NCBI GenBank assembly: GCA_028687205.1
Contig: JAQUAP010000004.1
Span: 1-31,644 of the forward strand
Length of the DNA: 31,644 bases
Direction: 5' to 3'
From: Candidatus Omnitrophota bacterium
GTDB lineage: Bacteria; Omnitrophota; Gorgyraeia; Gygaellales; Profunditerraquicolaceae
The position numbers and the translations under genes were made by a program. Under the pieces are notes generated by a model that had not been told where the DNA came from, made no database searches, and saw nothing but the letters and a program-made list of their open reading frames with translations. Below, in pieces: positions 21,764 to 29,207 of this stretch (positions are counted from its first letter, which is position 1; every line of letters starts with the position of its first letter).

Positions 21764-22932
21764 GGAAAATATATTTAGATTACGCGGCTACCGCTCCCTG
21801 CGACCCCGAAGTGGTCAAAGCCATGGAGCCTTATTTTTTTGAAAGGTTCGGCAATGCCTCCAGCCTGCACGCCTATGGACAGGAGGCTAAAAAGGCGCTG
21901 GAAGACAGCCGTGCGCTGACCGCCGGATTTTTAGGCGCGAAAGCGGAAGAAATAATTTTTACCTCCGGAGGCACAGAGTCGGACAATAATGTTATCTTCG
22001 GAGTAGCCGAAGCTTTAGCAAGTAAAGGTAATCATATCATTACTTCTGCCATAGAGCATCACGCCATAACAGAGCCTTGCAAGGTATTAGAAAAAAAAGG
22101 TTTTAAGGTTACTTATGTCGGGGTGGATAAAGACGGCCTGGTTTCTCCCGATGATGTTAAAAAGGCGATTACCGATAAAACCATCCTTATCTCCGTTATG
22201 CACGCCAATAATGAAATCGGGACCATCCAGCCGATTGCAGCAATCGGTAAGCTTGCCAGAGAAAAAGGAGTTTATTTCCATACCGACGCGGTGCAGACGG
22301 TGGGCCATATACCGGTAGATGTTAATGCGCTGAACGTTGACCTCCTCTCGCTTTCCGGCCATAAATTTTACGGCCCAAAGGGTGTCGGCGCATTGTATAT
22401 TAGAAAAGGTACGCGCATCGGAAGGTTCTTATGCGGCGGGGACCAGGAGAAAGGCAGGCGCGCTTCCACGCACAATATCTCCGGTATCGTCGGTTTAGCC
22501 AGGGCAATAGAATTATGCGCTAGAGATATGGGTAAAGAGGCAGAGGCCTTACTATCTTTACGCGCTAAATTAATCCAGGAAATACCCGCCAGGGTTCCCG
22601 AGGTCAGGCTTAACGGCCATCCTCAATTGCGGCTTCCCAATAACGTTAATTTCTCCATCAAATATATCGAGGGCGAATCTATTCTTTTGAGTTTAGATAT
22701 GCTCGGCATAGCTGTTTCCACCGGCTCAGCCTGTACTTCCAGTTCTTTAGAGCCATCGCACGTGCTCCTGGCTATCGGCCTGGACCATGCCACTGCCCAC
22801 GGGTCGCTCAGGATTACCATGGGCAGATGGACGAAAGAATCAGATATAGATTACCTGTTAGAAAACCTTCCTAAGGTGGTTGAGAAGCTGCGCGCCATGT
22901 CCCCGCTCTACGAAAAGAAACGGGCGAATTAA
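21760..22932 (+). CDS. nifS: Cysteine desulfurase (NifS/IscS family)
   Basis: The 390-residue PLP enzyme starts MRKIYLDYAATAPCDPEVV and has SGHK202FYGPKGVGALYI with the PLP lysine, the substrate-side IEHHA and HTDAVQ motifs, and STGSAC325TSSSLEPSHVL with the catalytic Cys in a mobile loop, as in group I desulfurases. It releases sulfur from cysteine as a persulfide for Fe-S clusters and thio-cofactors. ATGA overlap with larE suggests direct coupling. Partners here are NifU-C and possibly MnmA at 26571. Confidence 0.95.
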   Translation: MRKIYLDYAATAPCDPEVVKAMEPYFFERFGNASSLHAYGQEAKKALEDSRALTAGFLGAKAEEIIFTSGGTESDNNVIFGVAEALASKGNHIITSAIEHHAITEPCKVLEKKGFKVTYVGVDKDGLVSPDDVKKAITDKTILISVMHANNEIGTIQPIAAIGKLAREKGVYFHTDAVQTVGHIPVDVNALNVDLLSLSGHKFYGPKGVGALYIRKGTRIGRFLCGGDQEKGRRASTHNISGIVGLARAIELCARDMGKEAEALLSLRAKLIQEIPARVPEVRLNGHPQLRLPNNVNFSIKYIEGESILLSLDMLGIAVSTGSACTSSSLEPSHVLLAIGLDHATAHGSLRITMGRWTKESDIDYLLENLPKVVEKLRAMSPLYEKKRAN

Positions 22933-22940
22933 AATAAATA

Positions 22941-23897
22941 ATGCAAGATAAAATTTTGGATTTTTTAGAAGGCAAAAATGGTTATATCTCCGGCGAAGAG
23001 ATGAGCAGCCATTTGAAGATCAGCCGGCAGGCACTCTGGAAGCATATCCAGGACTTAAAAGACGCCGGCTATAACATTGAGGCGGTGCCGCATTTAGGTT
23101 ATCGCCTGGAGGCTGTTCCCGACAGGCTGTTTGCGTTTGAAGTTTCCCGGGGGCTGGATAGCAGGGTTCTGGGCAAAAAAATATTTTATTTTGATAGCTT
23201 AGGTTCAAGTATAGATACGGCTATGGACCTTGGGGTTAAGGGAGCGCCAAGCGGTACTCTGGTTCTTACCGAAGCGCAAACTAAAGGCAGGGGCAGGTTG
23301 GGAAGAACCTGGTTTTCGCCTAAATACAAAGGCCTCTATTTTTCCCTTATCTTACGTCCGGATATGCTGCCTGCGCAGGCGTCTGTTTTGACGTTATTAT
23401 CCGCAGTGAGTATTTGCGAGGCGATAAAGACGGTAACCGGCCTTGAGGCGCAGATAAAATGGCCTAATGACATATTGCTGCACAATAGAAAACTCTGCGG
23501 TATACTCACGCAGGTAGTTGCCGAGACCGACAGGATAGATTTTGTGATTATCAGCGCCGGCATCAATGTCAATAACGATAAGAAATCCTTAATTTCAACC
23601 GCTACCTCCCTGAAAGAGCATAAAAAAGAAGAGACCAGCCGCGTCAGCCTGTTGCAGGAGATATTGCGCCGGCTCGAAGCGAATTACTTGACTTTGGAAA
23701 AGAAAGGGAGCAGGCCTGTCCTGGATAAATGGCGCCAGCAGAGTATTACTTTGGGCAGAAGGGTCAAGGTCTATTGCCAGAACAAGCATACCGAGGGAGA
23801 GGCGGTGGATATAGATACAGACGGCGCGCTCCTGGTCAGGAAGGACTCCGGTTTTGTAGAAAAGGTCCTGGCCGGGGATGTGGTGCACTGCAGATAA
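22941..23897 (+). CDS. birA: Biotin-protein ligase / biotin repressor
   Basis: The 318-residue protein has an N-terminal winged helix (DKILDFLEGKNGYISGEEMS and SRQALWKHIQDL), the ligase loop GRGRLGRTWFSPK (116-128), KWPNDILLHNRKLCGIL, and a C-terminal SH3-like domain. The HTH makes it a repressor type: it biotinylates carboxylase and, as biotinyl-AMP-bound dimer, binds bio operators. A matching operator lies four bases after its stop, before the TonB receptor. It starts eight bases after nifS. No operator is seen before bioY. Confidence 0.96.
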   Translation: MQDKILDFLEGKNGYISGEEMSSHLKISRQALWKHIQDLKDAGYNIEAVPHLGYRLEAVPDRLFAFEVSRGLDSRVLGKKIFYFDSLGSSIDTAMDLGVKGAPSGTLVLTEAQTKGRGRLGRTWFSPKYKGLYFSLILRPDMLPAQASVLTLLSAVSICEAIKTVTGLEAQIKWPNDILLHNRKLCGILTQVVAETDRIDFVIISAGINVNNDKKSLISTATSLKEHKKEETSRVSLLQEILRRLEANYLTLEKKGSRPVLDKWRQQSITLGRRVKVYCQNKHTEGEAVDIDTDGALLVRKDSGFVEKVLAGDVVHCR

Positions 23898-23901
23898 GCA
23901 A

Positions 23902-23933
23902 TTGTAAACTATAATTATATAATTGGTTGACAA
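23902..23933 (+). promoter_or_regulatory. BirA-type bio operator
   Basis: TTGTAAACT (23902-23910), 14-base spacer, GGTTGACAA (23925-23933). The known consensus is TTGTAAACC-N14..16-GGTTTACAA, so there are two mismatches and the spacing is exact. The right half contains the -35 box of the receptor promoter. Confidence 0.8.
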
Positions 23934-23955
23934 TCAGCCGCGCTTTTTTTATAAT
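23927..23955 (+). promoter_or_regulatory. Consensus promoter for the TonB receptor
   Basis: TTGACA (23927-23932), 17-base spacer, TATAAT (23950-23955): both boxes and the spacing are perfect. It overlaps the BirA-type operator and lies seven bases before the GTG start codon. Confidence 0.75.
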
Positions 23956-23996
23956 ATGCCTTGTGCATAGGAAAAAAAAGCGCGGCTTATTTTTTG
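23936..23996 (+). terminator. birA terminator overlapping the receptor promoter and start
   Basis: AGCCGCGCTTTTTTT (23936-23950) and AAAAAAAGCGCGGCT (23973-23987) form a perfect 15-pair stem, loop 22 bases, followed by TATTTTTT. Transcripts from birA would fold it; transcripts from the receptor promoter would start inside the loop and escape. Confidence 0.7.
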
Positions 23997-25765
23997 CAAT
24001 AATCTTATGGGGCATTTTTTCTACTGTCCTTGCGTCAGAAGATGCCCCGGCAGACCTGGAAAAGATAGTTGTCTCCAGGAGCAGAAACTATTTTTCAGAT
24101 GAATATACCCTTAATCCCGCGGATTTAGCTAACCTGCCTTATAGTTCCCCTGTAGAAGCATTAGCCGTATTACCTATTGACCTACAGAGCCGCTCTCCCC
24201 ACGCGGCAATCCAGACTGATTATTCCTTACGCGGGTCGAATTTCCAGGATGTTTTAATTTTACTCAACGGCCAGCGGATTAATGACCCGCAGACAGCCCA
24301 TTTTAATTCCGATATCCCGATAACCCGCGCAGATATCGCGGGATTAGAGGTTTTACCGTCAGCCTCCTCTTCGCTCTTCGGGCCGGATGCCATAGGCGGA
24401 GCGGTCAATTTCGTTATCCAGAAGCCGGAAGAAGAAAAATATATTTTAGCCTTATCCGGAGGAGAACATAATACTTTTTCCGAGCTTTTCAGCGTAAGCC
24501 AGAAGATTAAAGCTTTGGGTTTACGCTTATCAGTAGAAAACCAGCAATCTTCCGGCTTTCGCGAGGATACGGATTTCAGGAAATTTACCGCCAGCGCAGT
24601 TGCGTCATTAGCCCTGCCCTTAGGTTCATTTGATTTAAGCTGGGGCTACCAAAAAAAAGATTTCGGCGCCTTTGATTTCTATACCCCCGGCAAAGGTTAT
24701 CCTTCAAGAGAGTGGACCAGGACCTATCTTTTGGATACCGGGTTGCATTTGGAGAAAGACGGCTTGCTGATTAAGCCGAATTTTATCTGGCGCAGGCATT
24801 TTGATAAGTTCGTGCTGGACAAAACCCTGCAGCGGAGCGATTTTATCAGCCATCACCGCAATGATACCTATACCCCGAACATCTATTTTCAAAAAGATAT
24901 CGCAAAATTAGGCAAGCTAGGATTTGGGCTTGAATACGGTCAGGAGCGTATAACCTCTACTACATTGGGGAGGCACAACCGGGACCATAAGAGCTTATTT
25001 ATTGACGATAGCCTTAATCTGGCCCCCAAGGTTTCATCGGATTTATCTTTCCGGATGGATGATTTTGACGGGTTTAATGAAGTTTATACGGGTTCAGCCA
25101 ATCTGCGTTATGAATTTATCCCCCAAAATTACCTGCGCCTGGCAGTTTCGCGGAATATGCGCGTGCCTTCTTTTACCGAGCTTTATTATGGCGATGACGG
25201 TTTTACCATAGGCAACCCTAACCTCTCAGCCGAAAAATCCCTGAATTACGAAATCGGTTATGAACTGAAAAAAGAAAGTTTTTCTTTTAGTCCGACAATA
25301 TTTTTTCGGCGGGAGGATGATTTTATTGACTGGGTCTGGGCCGATGCTAGCCAAAGATGGCAGGCCCAGAATATTAGCGGTGCGGATGTTTTAGGCATAG
25401 AAACTCAATTCGGATGGGAGCTAAATAAAATTGCCAGCGTAAATACCAATTATACCTATATTAATAAATTCACAGACAAAAGCGGCTATCTTTTAAAATA
25501 CGGGCCAAATTATAGCCGCCACCTCTGGAATACCGAGTTTATCTTTAAATTGCCGTTTGGCAGCCAGAGCATAGGCTTTACCTATAAGCAGAAGCCTGGG
25601 CGCTCAGGCTGGTTCCTGCTGAATGCCCGCGGCAATTTCAATTTGAATAAAAATATGGCTATATTCGTTTCAGGGACCAACCTGCTGAATGTCGGTTATC
25701 AGGAGATAGAAGGGATTCCTCAGCCGGGCAGATGGATTGATTCCGGAATTAAGCTTGAGTGGTGA
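23963..25765 (+). CDS. BtuB-like TonB-dependent outer-membrane receptor, likely biotin-regulated
   Basis: A GTG at 23963 gives 600 residues, starting MHRKKKRG then a signal peptide ending VLAS. The longer frame from 23927 begins inside the -35 box, so GTG is preferred; the mRNA would be almost leaderless. A TonB-box-like EKIVVSRSR precedes the plug domain with DYSLRGSNFQDVLILLNGQRINDPQT and GPDAIGGAVNFV, and the barrel ends in an aromatic residue (KLEW). The plug resembles BtuB, but control by a bio operator points to biotin or a precursor rather than cobalamin; no cobalamin riboswitch is seen. Confidence 0.88.
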   Translation: MHRKKKRGLFFAIILWGIFSTVLASEDAPADLEKIVVSRSRNYFSDEYTLNPADLANLPYSSPVEALAVLPIDLQSRSPHAAIQTDYSLRGSNFQDVLILLNGQRINDPQTAHFNSDIPITRADIAGLEVLPSASSSLFGPDAIGGAVNFVIQKPEEEKYILALSGGEHNTFSELFSVSQKIKALGLRLSVENQQSSGFREDTDFRKFTASAVASLALPLGSFDLSWGYQKKDFGAFDFYTPGKGYPSREWTRTYLLDTGLHLEKDGLLIKPNFIWRRHFDKFVLDKTLQRSDFISHHRNDTYTPNIYFQKDIAKLGKLGFGLEYGQERITSTTLGRHNRDHKSLFIDDSLNLAPKVSSDLSFRMDDFDGFNEVYTGSANLRYEFIPQNYLRLAVSRNMRVPSFTELYYGDDGFTIGNPNLSAEKSLNYEIGYELKKESFSFSPTIFFRREDDFIDWVWADASQRWQAQNISGADVLGIETQFGWELNKIASVNTNYTYINKFTDKSGYLLKYGPNYSRHLWNTEFIFKLPFGSQSIGFTYKQKPGRSGWFLLNARGNFNLNKNMAIFVSGTNLLNVGYQEIEGIPQPGRWIDSGIKLEW

Positions 25766-25800
25766 AGCGCGGGTTTTGTCTCGCCACCCGCTGAGATACG

Positions 25801-25828
25801 TTGTAACAAAATAAAAGTATGCTATAAT
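25801..25828 (+). promoter_or_regulatory. Extended -10 promoter for the gene at 25835
   Basis: TTGTAA (25801-25806), 16-base spacer, TGC-TATAAT (-10 at 25823-25828). The ATG follows after only six bases, so the mRNA is predicted to be leaderless. Confidence 0.65.
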
Positions 25829-25834
25829 AGCGGC

Positions 25835-26125
25835 ATGTTTATTCACGTCGTCTTATTCGAAGTTAAGCCTAAGGAGGTAGCCAAATACCGTAAAGACAGC
25901 CTGATGTGGGCCAGGTATACGAAAAAAGCCAGGGGTTTTGTGGCTTACCTTACTATGAAGCGTTACGGCTATCTTAATCAGTATGCTTCGGTATATGAAT
26001 GGGATAAAAAAACCGACCACAACCGCTTTATGAAGCAGTATCACGACTGGTTAATGACTCGGTCCAGGGCTAAGGTAAAAGTATTGGGTTATTATAACCT
26101 TAAGGGGATAGATAGGGTCAGGTAA
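25835..26125 (+). CDS. Small dimeric alpha/beta-barrel-like protein
   Basis: The 96-residue protein begins MFIHVVLFEVKPKEVAKYRKDS and has ARYTKKARGFVAYLTMKRYGYLNQYASVYEW (given here as parts), then KKTDHNRFMKQYHDWLM. The order of strands and helices fits a ferredoxin-like dimeric alpha/beta barrel as in antibiotic-biosynthesis monooxygenase or stress-response proteins. It is rich in Tyr and Lys. The TATAAT box six bases upstream implies a leaderless start. Function unknown. The next promoter begins just after its stop. Confidence 0.65.
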   Translation: MFIHVVLFEVKPKEVAKYRKDSLMWARYTKKARGFVAYLTMKRYGYLNQYASVYEWDKKTDHNRFMKQYHDWLMTRSRAKVKVLGYYNLKGIDRVR

Positions 26126-26132
26126 ATTTTAG

Positions 26133-26160
26133 TTGACAAAGGCGTAATTTAGTGTATACT
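26133..26160 (+). promoter_or_regulatory. Promoter for the cold-shock gene
   Basis: TTGACA (26133-26138), 16-base spacer, TATACT (26155-26160). The predicted start near 26167 leaves an untranslated leader of about 115 bases before the cold-shock ATG. Confidence 0.65.
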
Positions 26161-26168
26161 TATCCCAG

Positions 26169-26252
26169 TAGTAAGCAAGGTAGTAGAAGTCTTTAACCGT
26201 AAGGAGAAAGAATGAAACGCCTTACGGTTTTTCTATTATACAGAGCTTACTA
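26169..26252 (+). promoter_or_regulatory. Structured cold-shock leader with terminator-like hairpin
   Basis: Outer arms TAGTAAGC (26169-26176) and GCTTACTA (26245-26252) pair perfectly over eight bases. Nested inside, AACCGTAAGG (26195-26204) pairs with CCTTACGGTT (26220-26229), ten perfect pairs with a 15-base loop, followed by TTTTTCT. The inner part looks like an intrinsic terminator, so it may be an attenuator or make a short RNA. Confidence 0.6.
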
Positions 26253-26253
26253 A
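26212..26253 (+). CDS. 13-residue leader ORF in the cold-shock leader
   Basis: AAGGAG (26201-26206) sits five bases before ATG 26212, encoding MKRLTVFLLYRAY. The ribosome site is in the left arm of the terminator stem, and the codons cover its right arm. Translation would open the hairpin. It may be chance, since the hairpin constrains the sequence. Confidence 0.35.
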   Translation: MKRLTVFLLYRAY

Positions 26254-26282
26254 AATTTCAGAAGGAAGGAGGAATTGCAGTA

Positions 26283-26483
26283 ATGGCAAAAGGTAAAGTA
26301 AAGTGGTTTTCCAACCAGAAAGGTTATGGATTTATTACTCCTGAGAATGGTAATGATGTCTTCGTACATCATACCGCTATACAGGGTGATGGCTATAAGA
26401 CTTTAGAAGAGGGCCAGGAAGTTGAGTTTGAAATTGAAAAAGGTCCGAAGGGCGAGCAAGCTACAAAAGTAGTTAAGTTATAA
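26283..26483 (+). CDS. Cold-shock protein (CspA family)
   Basis: The 66-residue protein starts MAKGKVKWFSNQKGYGFIT and has VFVHHTAI, the RNP1 and RNP2 motifs of the cold-shock domain. It binds single-stranded RNA and melts structure. The ribosome site AAGGAGG lies 10 bases before the ATG, and the leader contains nested hairpins that may control it. A strong terminator follows, so the gene is transcribed alone. Confidence 0.97.
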   Translation: MAKGKVKWFSNQKGYGFITPENGNDVFVHHTAIQGDGYKTLEEGQEVEFEIEKGPKGEQATKVVKL

Positions 26484-26502
26484 CCTAAAGAAGAAAAAAG
26501 AA

Positions 26503-26534
26503 AAGGCCTAGCGCGCAAGTGTTGGGCCTTTTTT
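26503..26534 (+). terminator. Terminator of the cold-shock gene
   Basis: AAGGCC (26503-26508) and GGCCTT (26525-26530) pair around a 16-base loop, followed by TTTTTT and preceded by an A-rich run. It could act in both directions. Confidence 0.75.
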
Positions 26535-26551
26535 GTTAGTAAGATTCAGCC

Positions 26552-26570
26552 AGTATGCTATAATTCCGAT
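26552..26570 (+). promoter_or_regulatory. Extended -10 promoter of mnmA
   Basis: AGTATGC-TATAAT (-10 at 26559-26564) gives TGn plus a perfect -10 six bases before the ATG at 26571. The -35 is weak (TTAGTA at 26536). The same 13-base sequence precedes the gene at 25835. Confidence 0.6.
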
Positions 26571-27680
26571 ATGAATAAAAGAGTAATAGTAGGAATGAGC
26601 GGAGGGGTAGATTCGTCGGTAGCCGCAGCTCTCTTAAAAGAGCAGGGTTATGAGGTTATCGGTATTACTATGTGTTTTAACCTGGCGCCTGCCGGCCGCA
26701 AAAAGAGCGGTTGCTGCAGTTTGCGGGGAGTAGAAGATGCCCAGCGCGTAGCGCATAAATTAGGGATAAGGCACTATGTTTTGAATATGCGCAAGGCCCT
26801 GGAAGAGCGGGTAATCAGGTATTTCTGTAAAGAATATCTTTCCGGCCGCACTCCCAACCCTTGCATCGTCTGCAACCAGTACCTTAAATTCGGAGAATTG
26901 TTGGATAAGGCCCGCTCCTTAGACGCGGAGTTCTTAGCCACAGGGCATTATGCCAGAATACTTAAAACTCCCTCCGGCTTATTGTTAAGAAAAGCCAAAG
27001 ATTTAAAGAAAGACCAGTCTTATTTTTTATACCGCCTGAACCAGGCGCAGCTTAAAGCTATACTTTTTCCCCTCGGTAATTATACTAAAGAAGAGGTCAG
27101 GGATTTAGCCCGCAAATTTAAATTGCCGGTTGCCGAAAAGAAAGCCAGCCAGGAGATTTGTTTTCTGCCGGATAATGATTACCGCGCGTTTTTAAGGGCA
27201 AGGATCAATAAGAAGATGCGGCCCGGGCCGGTAGTAGATACTCAAGGTAATATCGTAGGCCAACATAAGGGAATAGCCTATTATACGATTGGCCAGCGCG
27301 AAGGCCTGGGGATCGCTAAAGGGTATCCGGTATATATAACCAAAATAGACCCCAAAACCAACCAAATATGCATCGGTGCTAAAGCCGATGCTTGCCAGCG
27401 CGAGTTTTTAACCAGGGATCTGCATTTTGCTCTCCGCCCGCTAAAAAAGAAGGTTGCCCTGAAGGTCAAGATAAGGTATAATCATAAAGAAGCCAGAGCA
27501 TGGGTTATCCCCTTCGGCAAAAAAACCACAGGCCGCAAGGCCGTGGTTTGGCTTCCGATAGCCAAAGCCAAAATTAGCTTTAAACAACCGCAATTCGCTG
27601 TAACTCCCGGACAGTCAGCAGTCTTCTATCAACAGGACAGGGTCTTAGGCGGAGCGATTATTGATAAGGTTATAAAATAA
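26571..27680 (+). CDS. mnmA: tRNA-uridine 2-sulfurtransferase
   Basis: The 369-residue protein has the PP-loop IVGMSGGVDSSVAAALL, the NPC98IVC101NQYLKFG loop, DQSYFLYRL, and C197 in SQEICFLPDND as the second catalytic cysteine. It puts sulfur on U34 of Lys, Glu and Gln tRNAs, fed by a cysteine desulfurase such as the NifS at 21760. A CCSLRG insertion after residue 47 is longer than in E. coli MnmA but seen in many bacteria. No ribosome site exists; the start codon is six bases from a -10 box. It heads a same-strand operon reaching to the window end. Confidence 0.96.
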   Translation: MNKRVIVGMSGGVDSSVAAALLKEQGYEVIGITMCFNLAPAGRKKSGCCSLRGVEDAQRVAHKLGIRHYVLNMRKALEERVIRYFCKEYLSGRTPNPCIVCNQYLKFGELLDKARSLDAEFLATGHYARILKTPSGLLLRKAKDLKKDQSYFLYRLNQAQLKAILFPLGNYTKEEVRDLARKFKLPVAEKKASQEICFLPDNDYRAFLRARINKKMRPGPVVDTQGNIVGQHKGIAYYTIGQREGLGIAKGYPVYITKIDPKTNQICIGAKADACQREFLTRDLHFALRPLKKKVALKVKIRYNHKEARAWVIPFGKKTTGRKAVVWLPIAKAKISFKQPQFAVTPGQSAVFYQQDRVLGGAIIDKVIK

Positions 27681-27681
27681 A

Positions 27682-28599
27682 ATGGTTAAGGCACGTAGCG
27701 TTTTAGAAGAGAAGATTAAAGAATTAAAGAAAAAGCGTAACGCCGTAATCCTGGTGCATAACTATCAGTTGCCGGAAGTCCAGGATGTGGCGGATTTCAG
27801 GGGTGATTCCCTGGAATTGAGCCGGATTGCCGCTAAAACCGAAGCCAAGCTCATTGTATTCTGCGGGGTTTATTTTATGGCCGAGACTGCCTCCATCCTC
27901 TCGCCGGAAAAAACGGTAATTATGCCGGATAAGCACGCGGGTTGCCCGATGGCGAATATGCTCACCGCCGATGACTTGAGGAAACTTAAAAGCGAACACC
28001 CCAAGGCAGTGGTGGTGGGTTATGTGAATACTTCCGCCGAAGTCAAAGCCGAGCTGGATTATTGCTGCACTTCCACCAACGCCGTAGCCGTGGTTAATGC
28101 CCTAAAGGATAGAGAAGAGATTATTTTTGTCCCGGATAAGTACCTGGCGGATTTTGTCGCCAAGAAGACAGGCCGGCAGCTTATTACCTGGAATGCTTTT
28201 TGCCCGACGCATATCAAGATCCTTCCCGAAGACGTCAAGCGCGAGAAAAAATTCCATCCCTTTGCAAAAGTTATCGTGCATCCGGAGTGCCTGCCGCCTG
28301 TTGTGGCAATGGCGGACGCGGTTTTATCCACCAGCCAGATGGCTAAGTTTGCCCGGGAGACCGAGGCCAAAGAGATGATTGTCGGAACAGAGGTAGGGTT
28401 GATTTACCGCCTGAAAAAAGATAACCCCGGGAAAGAATTTTATCCGGCTTCCGAGCGGGCAGTCTGCCCGAATATGAAACGCACGACGCAGGAGAAGATA
28501 CTCTGGTCGCTGGAAGAATTAAAAGAAGAAGTCAAAGTACCTGACGATATCCGTAAGCGCGCTAAAAAAGCGATCGACCGGATGCTTGAGATAATTTAG
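27682..28599 (+). CDS. nadA: Quinolinate synthase
   Basis: The 305-residue protein starts with ILVHNYQLPEVQDVADFRGDSLELS and has HAGC88PMANML, NTSAEVKAELDYCCTSTNA, HPEC203LPP and VCPNMKRTT, the cysteines that hold the 4Fe-4S cluster. It makes quinolinate from iminoaspartate and dihydroxyacetone phosphate in NAD synthesis. nadB and nadC are not in the window. Two bases separate it from mnmA, so both are on one mRNA. The cluster makes it oxygen-sensitive, consistent with an anaerobe. Confidence 0.96.
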   Translation: MVKARSVLEEKIKELKKKRNAVILVHNYQLPEVQDVADFRGDSLELSRIAAKTEAKLIVFCGVYFMAETASILSPEKTVIMPDKHAGCPMANMLTADDLRKLKSEHPKAVVVGYVNTSAEVKAELDYCCTSTNAVAVVNALKDREEIIFVPDKYLADFVAKKTGRQLITWNAFCPTHIKILPEDVKREKKFHPFAKVIVHPECLPPVVAMADAVLSTSQMAKFARETEAKEMIVGTEVGLIYRLKKDNPGKEFYPASERAVCPNMKRTTQEKILWSLEELKEEVKVPDDIRKRAKKAIDRMLEII

Positions 28600-28616
28600 C
28601 AGGAGTTTAAAGCGGG

Positions 28617-29207
28617 ATGATCCCCATAGTCTACGAAGACCAATGGCTTCTGGTAGTAGATAAGCCATCCGGCCTTTTAACCGTGCCTACCCCCAAAAAC
28701 GAGCAGCGCACGCTTACCAGCATTTTAAACCTGTACCCCTGCCACCGGCTTGACCGGGAAACCTCCGGCCTGATTATCTACGCCAAAGATAAATCCACCC
28801 AGCAAAAAATGATGGATGCCTTTCGGCAGCGCCGGGTTAATAAAGCCTATACCGCTTTTGTCCGCGGGGCACCGCCCAAAAACCAGGGCGAGATTAAAAA
28901 CAGGATTGAGGGCTTAAGCGCTACGACCCGCTATAAAGTTATTGCAAAAAGGAAAGATTTTGCTATTGTAGAAGTTAACCCCTTAACCGGCCGTACCAAC
29001 CAGATAAGGATTCATTTTAAGCAATTGGGGCATCCCATATTAGGCGAGGCCAAGTATGCCTTCCGGCGCGATTTTAAAATTAAGGCCAAGCGGCTGATGT
29101 TGCACGCTTCGGGCCTAGAATTTACGCACCCGGTGACTGGAAAGCAGCTTTGTTTGCGGCTGGATTTACCGGATACACTAAAAGAATTCCTCAAGAGTCA
29201 TGAGTGA
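28617..29207 (+). CDS. RluA family pseudouridine synthase
   Basis: The 196-residue protein starts MIPIVYEDQWLLVVDKPSGLLTVP and has YPCHRLD46RETSGLIIYAK with the catalytic Asp, and NPLTGRTNQIRIHF. It lacks the N-terminal S4 domain and is shorter than typical RluC/D, so it resembles the minimal RluA/TruC type. The target uridine in rRNA or tRNA is not known. AGGAG precedes the ATG by about ten bases. Its stop overlaps the next start. Confidence 0.92.
   Translation: MIPIVYEDQWLLVVDKPSGLLTVPTPKNEQRTLTSILNLYPCHRLDRETSGLIIYAKDKSTQQKMMDAFRQRRVNKAYTAFVRGAPPKNQGEIKNRIEGLSATTRYKVIAKRKDFAIVEVNPLTGRTNQIRIHFKQLGHPILGEAKYAFRRDFKIKAKRLMLHASGLEFTHPVTGKQLCLRLDLPDTLKEFLKSHE

Noticed and set aside
23927..23962. 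TTG start of the TonB receptor at 23927
   Set aside because: The TTG is part of the -35 box of a perfect promoter, and twelve hydrophobic extra residues would precede the basic signal-peptide start.
23780..23963. Cobalamin riboswitch before the BtuB-like receptor
   Set aside because: Only about 65 bases lie between birA and the start, and a promoter occupies them; no room for a B12 box structure.
25766..25800. Possible terminator after the TonB receptor
   Set aside because: AGCGCGGG and CCCGCT pair only with a bulge and no T-tract follows.
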